This document shows positions 32,214 through 37,515 of a stretch of 37,515 nt of DNA, piece after piece. Below the pieces are notes generated by a model, which saw nothing but the letters and a program-made list of their open reading frames with translations, did no database searches and had not been told where the DNA came from. A program made the translations under genes and the position numbers. Location: the NCBI GenBank assembly GCA_030065735.1, contig JASJDD010000007.1, positions 1-37,515 of the forward strand. Direction: 5' to 3'. Numbering within the stretch: the first letter of the stretch is position 1; every line of letters begins with the position of its first letter. The stretch is from Crocosphaera sp. Its GTDB lineage: Bacteria > Cyanobacteriota > Cyanobacteriia > Cyanobacteriales > Microcystaceae.

Positions 32214-33203
32214 TTAAGAATTAACTTTATGTTCTATAACTAAATTTCGACCAACAAAATTATATTTCTTCTTGAATTTAGAAACTATTTTTTTGATAGC
32301 TTCAGAATCAAGAAATAAGATATAAGAAATTAACATAACTAGACTGAATTGTAAGACAAATTCATTCATAACAATGGCAATAGAAATGTGAAATAATGCC
32401 ATCATGCTTAATATCCAATATTTCGTGCGTTTAAACCAAACCAAAATAGGAAACATAAATTCAAGAATTAATGCACTATAAGTTGTCATGATACTCAAAA
32501 AATAATTGTGTAATAAATCAACATCAGTAAAGCGAAACCAAGCATCATACAAAGAAATATAATACATGATACTGCCCTCACGCCAAGCAAGATCACTATA
32601 CAGTTTATCTATAGCAGAAAAAGGATAAATTAAGGCAATGGAAATTTGTAAAAGTCGTAAACCCCAGACTGACTGTTTCGCAGGAGTATAATGGATAATC
32701 TTGCGACGTTTACGCAGTAATTTCCCTCGAAAAATATTATCAACAGATAAGTGATTGCCTAAAGGGGCAAAACAACTATAAAATAATAGCATTTGAATGA
32801 CAATATCTTTACTGTCAATAATGGCAGAATTACGATTACATAAAGATAACCAGAAGATATAGAGAATAATCGTAACAATGCGGGTTCCTAAACCGATAAT
32901 AAAACACAGGGTTGTGACTAAACCGAGTCCATAAATTATCCAGATAAATTGAGGATAATTAGAGAGAGCAAAAATTGATTTTAAAGAAGCTAAAAACCAC
33001 CCACCCCTAGCATTAATAAATCGTTCTAAAGAAATAATTCCATTAACCCCATAATAGTCGTTCCAGTGAAAATAACTAAGGAATAAGATATTGAAAATAA
33101 ATAGACCAAAAACAATACGAAATATACCTAAGTTTAAGGTTGATTCTTTCGCAAACCAAAAATTATATAATTTTTTAGTCGCATTTTTAATCAATTTTTG
33201 CAT
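32214..33203 (-). CDS. HTTM domain-containing membrane protein
   Basis: A 329-aa polytopic membrane protein. The opening [20 protein letters not shown] (about 18-37), then [33 protein letters not shown] and [13 protein letters not shown] match the HTTM domain shared with vitamin K-dependent gamma-carboxylase. At least six helices are visible. Bacterial members are of unknown chemistry. The family His/Lys catalytic residues of the human enzyme cannot be placed. The gene overlaps the upstream 180-aa gene by 13 bp (coupled translation), implying a two-component membrane unit. Confidence 0.82.
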   Translation of the reverse strand: MQKLIKNATKKLYNFWFAKESTLNLGIFRIVFGLFIFNILFLSYFHWNDYYGVNGIISLERFINARGGWFLASLKSIFALSNYPQFIWIIYGLGLVTTLCFIIGLGTRIVTIILYIFWLSLCNRNSAIIDSKDIVIQMLLFYSCFAPLGNHLSVDNIFRGKLLRKRRKIIHYTPAKQSVWGLRLLQISIALIYPFSAIDKLYSDLAWREGSIMYYISLYDAWFRFTDVDLLHNYFLSIMTTYSALILEFMFPILVWFKRTKYWILSMMALFHISIAIVMNEFVLQFSLVMLISYILFLDSEAIKKIVSKFKKKYNFVGRNLVIEHKVNS

Positions 33204-33733
33204 TGATACTCTCCTAATTTTCCTAAATCACTAAATTCTTCTGTTAAATATTCTTTTCTAATGTTTGCTTGTTCAGGAGGCAAAATTTGTCGCCAAAATA
33301 AATCATATCGAATGGTTTTAATGGGGTTGGTTTCATTTTGATAGATTCGACATAAATAATCACTATAGTGATAACGAGCATCCGGATAAATAAACAAATT
33401 TTGATGCAGTTTGCCTTCCCGAAAATCAATAAAATTTTTCTCAAAAAAACCTTTTTTTTGTTGAGTAAAAATAGGTAATATTTTTGCTTTGTTATTGTCA
33501 TGAATAGCCACAATTTCCAGTCGCCAGCTAAAGCGATCAACTACGGAAAACATTCGCCAATTATTACTCATTGCTGTTAGGGCAGTTAAGCGTGAAAAAA
33601 TATTGGCAAAAATCGGACTCTTAAGAGGTGTATTGTGAACAAGATGAGAACCAAGAGAACTGATAATGACGACTATAATACCAATTTTTTTAAGATAATT
33701 AACAGATTTGTTGGCGACTAATTGAGATATCAT
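33191..33733 (-). CDS. membrane-anchored partner of the HTTM protein, function unknown
   Basis: A 180-aa protein with one N-terminal membrane helix (IGIIVVIISSLGSHLV, about 17-32) and a soluble domain outside. WRMFSVVDRFSWRLEIVA (59-76) resembles the W-x-M-F segment seen in small proteins encoded next to HTTM genes. Two cysteines (Cys128 and Cys178) lie in the exported part. Its last codons overlap the start of the HTTM gene. It is probably a subunit of the same complex. Confidence 0.65.
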   Translation of the reverse strand: MISQLVANKSVNYLKKIGIIVVIISSLGSHLVHNTPLKSPIFANIFSRLTALTAMSNNWRMFSVVDRFSWRLEIVAIHDNNKAKILPIFTQQKKGFFEKNFIDFREGKLHQNLFIYPDARYHYSDYLCRIYQNETNPIKTIRYDLFWRQILPPEQANIRKEYLTEEFSDLGKLGEYQCKN

Positions 33734-33944
33734 TTTTCTCTCTTTTAGAGCTTCGTTATTGAGCAGAAAGAATACAGTATCTAAATTCTATTAATTCTCA
33801 ATGTTTAACCTGAAAGATTACAGATTTTTTTAACTTACTAGATTGAATCTATAATGGCATTAGCAAGTAAGGAGAGAGAATGTTCTCTCCTCTGATCAAT
33901 GAAATCTTACCCTTGATAAAAGCCACTTTTCTCATCAGTTTTAT

Positions 33945-34295
33945 CTAACGATTAGGACAAAGATACCTTTGAGAAATCCGCATCATTTCAGGGTTTTCTT
34001 GAGGACGACTACCCCCAATTCCTAAACCCGTTCTAATCATTTCTTCTGCTAAATTTCCCAGGGGATCACGATTAGCATTAGCCATTGTTTGACACATTTG
34101 ATAACCATCTTCTAGCAATTCTCGCACGGTAAATGCTTGATTAGGATCTTGGTCATAAAGAATTCTAACTGCTTCTTGAACATAGCGAATTTCGTCTTGT
34201 TGGTTTGCTTGTGCATTGGCCTTTGGACTGAAATTACTACTGACAAAAATGGCTGTTAGTAATATAATTGGATGAGTGAGGTTTAATTTTTTCAT
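33945..34295 (-). CDS. secreted DUF732-like small protein
   Basis: A 116-aa exported protein. The signal peptide (LTHPIILLTAIFVSSNFSP) ends near KANAQA. The mature part is helical with two cysteines: Cys68 in DGYQMCQTM and Cys113 in the final RYLCPNR, which probably form a disulfide. The G-x-x-x-C...Y-L-C-P pattern resembles DUF732. Function unknown. Stand-alone gene, no clear operon. Confidence 0.6.
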   Translation of the reverse strand: MKKLNLTHPIILLTAIFVSSNFSPKANAQANQQDEIRYVQEAVRILYDQDPNQAFTVRELLEDGYQMCQTMANANRDPLGNLAEEMIRTGLGIGGSRPQENPEMMRISQRYLCPNR

Positions 34296-34593
34296 GGTTA
34301 ATAATCTTCTGATTTTGATCTCTAAAATACTCCCTATTTCATAATCTTAACGTTCATTCTTGTTGTGAAAGAGCAAATTTAGCATAAATTTAAGATGTTA
34401 ATTGAATGAGTCCAGTTATTTCACTTCATCAATCAACCCCAATGAATCTTGATGTTACCCCAGACCTAGGTAAATTCTATTAATTGACTTCTGCCTATGG
34501 TTTTTGCTGTTTAATGGCAAATATAAAGAAATGTTACAGCACTTAATATTTCTTAATGTTAAGATCAAGAAACGTACAACCCAGTAATGGATA
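34296..34593 (+). other. divergent intergenic region
   Basis: About 300 bp between divergent genes. TTAATATTTCTTAATGTTAAG near 34543-34563, given here only as a landmark split TTAATATTTC/TTAATGTTAAG, is a partial direct repeat upstream of the DUF2993 gene. No RNA or ORF was recognised. Confidence 0.35.
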
Positions 34594-35349
34594 ATGACAG
34601 CAGTTGTGTTTGGAACCCTCCCTTTTCCCAATCAAGGTGGCGATCAAATCGTCAGTAAGGCCGTCAGCGCTGCGATCGCAGCGTTGTTCAAGCGAACCGG
34701 CAAGATAGAAGCGATAGTCAGGGCCGAACCCGTTGCCAAGTTATTACAAGGCAGTGTGGACGGTTTTGACTTTATTGGTAATGGAATGCTCATGTATAAT
34801 GGTCTGCGCATAGAAGGAATGGAACTCTATGTACAGGCCGTTTCTATTGATTTTAGTGCCATTTTCAAAGGAGAGGTCAAGCTAAGACAACCAACTCAAG
34901 CAACCATGCGAGTGGTGTTGACCGAAGAAGACTTAACCATGTCTTTCAATACTCCCTTTGTGGTAGAAAAGCTACAACGTCTGGACTACGAAGGACAGTC
35001 TTTGAACTTCCAGAAGACAGAAATGCTAGTTAATGAAGATAAATCATTGACCCTAAGAAGTCAAATTCAGTTAGGGAAAACGGGCGAAACCGTTAACCTA
35101 GATATGACAGCACAAATAGAAGTTGAAGAACGTCGGAAAATCAAATTTACCCATGTCACCTATCAAGGGGACGAAAAAGCGCAAAATTTAGGGAAAGCTT
35201 TAATTGATCATGTCAATAACTTGCTAGACTTAGATAAATTTGCCTTAGATGGAACACAATTAAAGGTGGATCGTATTCGTATCCGTAAGAAAGAATTAAT
35301 CTTTTATGGTATTGCGAAAATTGATCGCTTTCCTCAACGCAAGAAGTAG
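34594..35349 (+). CDS. DUF2993 family protein
   Basis: A 251-aa soluble or peripheral protein of the DUF2993 family, abundant in cyanobacteria and related to the mycobacterial LmeA-type lipid-binding fold. Features are DQIVSKAVSAAIAALFKRTG (18-37), GSVDGFDFIGNGMLMYNGL with IEGMELYVQAVSID, and alternating strands to the end. No signal peptide is present from this start. A second ATG 7 nt upstream is in another frame. The next gene, a glycosyltransferase, starts 17 nt later on the same strand, so they are probably cotranscribed. Confidence 0.8.
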   Translation: MTAVVFGTLPFPNQGGDQIVSKAVSAAIAALFKRTGKIEAIVRAEPVAKLLQGSVDGFDFIGNGMLMYNGLRIEGMELYVQAVSIDFSAIFKGEVKLRQPTQATMRVVLTEEDLTMSFNTPFVVEKLQRLDYEGQSLNFQKTEMLVNEDKSLTLRSQIQLGKTGETVNLDMTAQIEVEERRKIKFTHVTYQGDEKAQNLGKALIDHVNNLLDLDKFALDGTQLKVDRIRIRKKELIFYGIAKIDRFPQRKK

Positions 35350-35366
35350 AAATATTAGGAGTGAAC

Positions 35367-36569
35367 ATGACAAAACTCAGCCTCTGCATGATTGTCAAAA
35401 ATGAAGAAGCAACCCTATCTAAATGTCTAGAAAGTGTCCAAGAGGTTGTTGACGAGATGGTGATCATGGACACAGGTTCAACGGATAAAACTGTAGAAAT
35501 TGCCCAAAAATTTGGGGCGATTGTGCCAACATTTGAATGGGGTGACGATTTTGCAGAGGCCCGTAATGAAGCCCTAAAATATGTAACAGGAGACTGGGTT
35601 TTAGTTATAGATGCTGATGAAGTTTTGAATCAAAAAATTGCCCCACAAATTAAAGAAGCTATAGAAAAAGAAGAAAATTTAGTGGTTAACTTAGTCCGTC
35701 ATGAAATTGGCTCATCTCAGTCTCCTTATTCCTTAGTGTCTCGTTTATTTCGTAACCATCCAGAAGTGAGTTTTTCTCGTCCTTATCATGCCATTATTGA
35801 CGATAGTGTTAGTGAATTACTAAAGAGAGAAAATCATTGGAAAATTGTTGATCTTCCTGCTATTACCCTGTTTCATTATGGTTATACTTCAGGAGCGATC
35901 GCTGCTTTAGATAAGTATAATCGCGCTCAAGCAGCGATGGAAGACTTTATCAAAAAACATCCTAATGATCCCTATACTTGTAGTAAGTTAGGGGCTTTAT
36001 ACGCTCAAATGGGTAAGGAAAAACAAGCCATGAAATTATTTAAACAGGGCTTAAAATCGAATAAAGCAGATATCCATGTTTTATATGAGCTTCATTATCA
36101 TTTAGGAAATCTTTACAGTAAACAACAAGAAAAAGAAAAGGCAATCAAACATTATCAAAAAGCCATCGAACAATCAATTATGGCACCTTTAAAATTAGGT
36201 TCGTATAATAATCTAGGTGTGGTGTTACAAAGCAGGGGAGACTATAAAAATGCAGCCCAAGCTTATGAAACTACCCTAAAAATTGATCCTAGTTTTATCA
36301 CAGGCTATTACAATTTTGCCATGACTTTAACGGCTATGGGAAGGTTAGCAGATGCAGTGGCTATTTATGAAAAATTAATCTCTTTAAGTCCCAATTATGC
36401 TGCCGCTTATCAAAACTTAGGGGTTGTTTTATTTAAGTTAAATAAACTTCCTGAAAGTGCTGAAGCCTTTAAAAAAGCAGTCAGTCTTTATGAAACACAA
36501 AATAATCAATTAGCAGCAGAAAATTTACGAAATAGCTTAAAAGAATTAGGAATTTGGGAAGAGTCTTAA
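35367..36569 (+). CDS. family 2 glycosyltransferase with C-terminal TPR repeats
   Basis: A 400-aa protein. The GT2 (GT-A fold) domain, about 1-220, shows LSLCMIVKNEEATLSKCLES, VIMDTGSTDKTVEIA and the metal-binding DADE motif in LVIDADEVLN. Four to five TPR units follow (about 205-400), such as DPYTCSKLGALYAQMGKEKQ and AAAYQNLGVVLFKLNK. The acceptor is unknown; such proteins modify peptides or cell-envelope glycans. The ATG at 35367 is chosen because AGGAG (35357-35361) lies 5 nt before it; the GTG at 35361 overlaps that Shine-Dalgarno. A dispersed repeat begins 2 nt after the stop. Confidence 0.88.
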   Translation: MTKLSLCMIVKNEEATLSKCLESVQEVVDEMVIMDTGSTDKTVEIAQKFGAIVPTFEWGDDFAEARNEALKYVTGDWVLVIDADEVLNQKIAPQIKEAIEKEENLVVNLVRHEIGSSQSPYSLVSRLFRNHPEVSFSRPYHAIIDDSVSELLKRENHWKIVDLPAITLFHYGYTSGAIAALDKYNRAQAAMEDFIKKHPNDPYTCSKLGALYAQMGKEKQAMKLFKQGLKSNKADIHVLYELHYHLGNLYSKQQEKEKAIKHYQKAIEQSIMAPLKLGSYNNLGVVLQSRGDYKNAAQAYETTLKIDPSFITGYYNFAMTLTAMGRLADAVAIYEKLISLSPNYAAAYQNLGVVLFKLNKLPESAEAFKKAVSLYETQNNQLAAENLRNSLKELGIWEES

Positions 36570-36570
36570 T

Positions 36571-36658
36571 GAAGTCAGAAGTCAGAAGTTCCTCACTCCG
36601 TTCCGGCGCTATCGCACAGAAGTTCCTCACTCCGTTCCGGTGCTATCGCACAGAAGTT
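36571..36658 (+). repeat. dispersed repeat, two units, directly after the glycosyltransferase stop
   Basis: GAAGTCAGAAGTCAGAAGTT then two CCTCACTCCGTTCCGG/GCTATCGCACAGAAGTT units. It starts 2 nt after the TAA. A 74-codon ORF running through it is not believed. Confidence 0.85.
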
Positions 36659-36700
36659 GTTTTTGGAACCGAGATTTATGCTCGACCCCAAAAACTTTCC

Positions 36701-36735
36701 GCCTTAAAAAACGAGGCTTTAGACCCAATTATTTT
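36701..36735 (+). mobile_element. GCCTTAAAA...GGCTTTAGACCCA element
   Basis: GCCT/AGGC hairpin with a 9-nt loop followed by TTTAGACCCAATTATTTT. Shares its two blocks with the double hairpin at 30624-30658. Confidence 0.35.
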
Positions 36736-36774
36736 GGTAACTTTTGAAAAATTAATTTTCTTCCCCCTCTTTCA

Positions 36775-37284
36775 TTAAAATTCTAGAGGATTACCTGATA
36801 AATCGTAAATCATAATATCCCATTGTCCATCTTTAGCAACTTCAAAAGCAATTTGAGTGCCATCAGCATTAATAATAGGATGACGAACTTCTGCTTGTAA
36901 ATTAGTGGTTAAATTGCGTTTTTGTTCCGTTTGTCGATCATAAAGATAGATATTAGAGTTTCCTTGACGACTACTGGCAAAAACCAGATAACGACCATCT
37001 TCAGAAATAGAAGGATGGGACGCTATTTCATCCAACGCATTTAATCCTGGTAAGGAAATTAACTGTCGTTGTTGAGCATCGAAAAGATAAACATCTTGGG
37101 AACCATTTCTATCAGAAATAAAGACAATATAAGTAGACGTAACTTGGGGATCTAAGTCCGAAGCACGACTATTTAAACCCCGTCCCCCTGCATCGAAAGG
37201 AAAATTGAGGTAACGAGGATAACCAGTACACCCCGTCACCATACTACTAATAACAACTATCCAAGTAATAAGACAATGTTTCAC
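36775..37284 (-). CDS. PD40/TolB-like beta-propeller lipoprotein
   Basis: About 169 aa from a GTG start at 37284. The N-terminus reads MKHCLITWIVVISSMVTGC, a lipoprotein signal with lipobox VTGC. Three PD40 (WD40-like) units follow: IVFISDRNGSQDVYLFD, LVFASSRQGNSNIYLYD and IAFEVAKDGQWDIMIYD, as in the TolB propeller. An upstream ATG at 37344 would add about 20 residues encoded by a dispersed tandem repeat and would bury the lipobox; the GTG start gives a normal signal. Only a partial propeller, so it probably oligomerises or binds a partner in the periplasm. Confidence 0.75.
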   Translation of the reverse strand: MKHCLITWIVVISSMVTGCTGYPRYLNFPFDAGGRGLNSRASDLDPQVTSTYIVFISDRNGSQDVYLFDAQQRQLISLPGLNALDEIASHPSISEDGRYLVFASSRQGNSNIYLYDRQTEQKRNLTTNLQAEVRHPIINADGTQIAFEVAKDGQWDIMIYDLSGNPLEF

Positions 37285-37304
37285 AGAATCAATCTTCAAC
37301 TTAA

Positions 37305-37338
37305 ACTGATAACTGATAACTGATAACTGATAACTGAT
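37305..37338. repeat. ACTGATA tandem repeat
   Basis: Almost five ACTGATA units just upstream of the lipoprotein start. In the minus frame it reads ISYQLSVISYQ, a typical artefact of this repeat. Confidence 0.85.
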
Positions 37339-37351
37339 TATCAAATGTTAC

Positions 37352-37515
37352 CTAGTTTTGAAGAACCCCAACCTCAGCGATAGCAGGTTGGGGATTCTGA
37401 TGAAAAATCACCTCTCCATCCATCCACTCAAACAGATTTAACTGTTGAGGGTTCCCAGGCTCAATCTCCGACGAGACTGATACTTCCCGACCATTGGCCG
37501 AGCTTGTTGCTTCAA
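37352..37515 (-). CDS. truncated CDS at the window edge
   Basis: The minus strand is open from the window end to a TAG at 37352-37354. The visible C-terminus includes EIEPGNPQQLNLFEWMDGEV and ends PAIAEVGVLQN. The acidic sequence looks like genuine coding DNA, but about 53 residues do not allow a family call. Probably upstream of, and codirectional with, the lipoprotein gene. Confidence 0.5.
   Translation of the reverse strand, partial: EATSSANGREVSVSSEIEPGNPQQLNLFEWMDGEVIFHQNPQPAIAEVGVLQN

Noticed and set aside
33244..33540. 98-codon ORF within the HTTM partner gene
   Set aside because: Same strand, other frame; AT-rich low-complexity product. The 180-aa frame has a membrane helix, domain-like content and coupling to the HTTM gene.
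36554..36778. 74-codon ORF after the glycosyltransferase
   Set aside because: Its first half is the dispersed repeat in translation, and it overlaps the previous stop region without a ribosome binding site.

Overview
The window looks like a chromosome segment of a unicellular, low-GC cyanobacterium of the Crocosphaera/Cyanothece type. Reasons: AT-rich intergenic DNA, scattered HIP1 octamers (GCGATCGC), cyanobacteria-specific families (DUF2555, BT1 folate transporter, apocarotenoid oxygenase, small nitrogen-control proteins), PEP-CTERM proteins, and many short dispersed repeats. No rRNA, tRNA, CRISPR array or complete insertion sequence was seen.

Layout. 1-7 kb: an IS200/IS605-like end, coaBC, a DUF2555 gene, an Uma2 nuclease gene, mutS2, then msrA with a small membrane-protein gene. 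7-10 kb: an M23 peptidase gene behind a strong promoter and a long structured leader, a PEP-CTERM protein and a cupin. 10-15 kb: an apocarotenoid oxygenase/BT1 transporter pair and a MoeB-rhodanese gene. 14.8-20.9 kb: a candidate conflict or cell-death locus, with a caspase-STAND-transmembrane-WD40 protein divergent from two unknown genes across a shared inverted repeat. 21-22 kb: a DUF6888/DUF6887 pair, then a micro-operon of two small genes (IF7-like glutamine synthetase inhibitor and PirA-like PII partner) behind a recognisable glutamine riboswitch. 22-26 kb: a MshEN-like protein, an unknown gene, and a thiohistidine cluster (egtD plus an OvoA-type sulfoxide synthase). 26-30.5 kb: a secreted PEP-CTERM tyrosinase with a perfect CRP-type site upstream, DUF2288, a GH13 hydrolase and a nitrilase-family amidase. 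30.8-34.3 kb: an operon of an unknown gene, an HTTM gene and fumC, then a small secreted protein. 34.6-37.5 kb: DUF2993, a glycosyltransferase-TPR protein, a PD40 lipoprotein and a truncated gene.

Two points stand out. First, the micro-operon at 21.6-22.05 kb joins a glutamine aptamer, a GS-inactivating factor and a PII-binding regulator in one transcript, so one metabolite signal could brake both ammonium assimilation and arginine synthesis. Second, the caspase-STAND-WD40 locus is laid out as a membrane-spanning sensor/executioner with two dedicated partner genes. Overlying everything are short dispersed repeats that abut stop codons and have entered ORFs in frame, including just before the Walker B motif in both mutS2 and the STAND gene.
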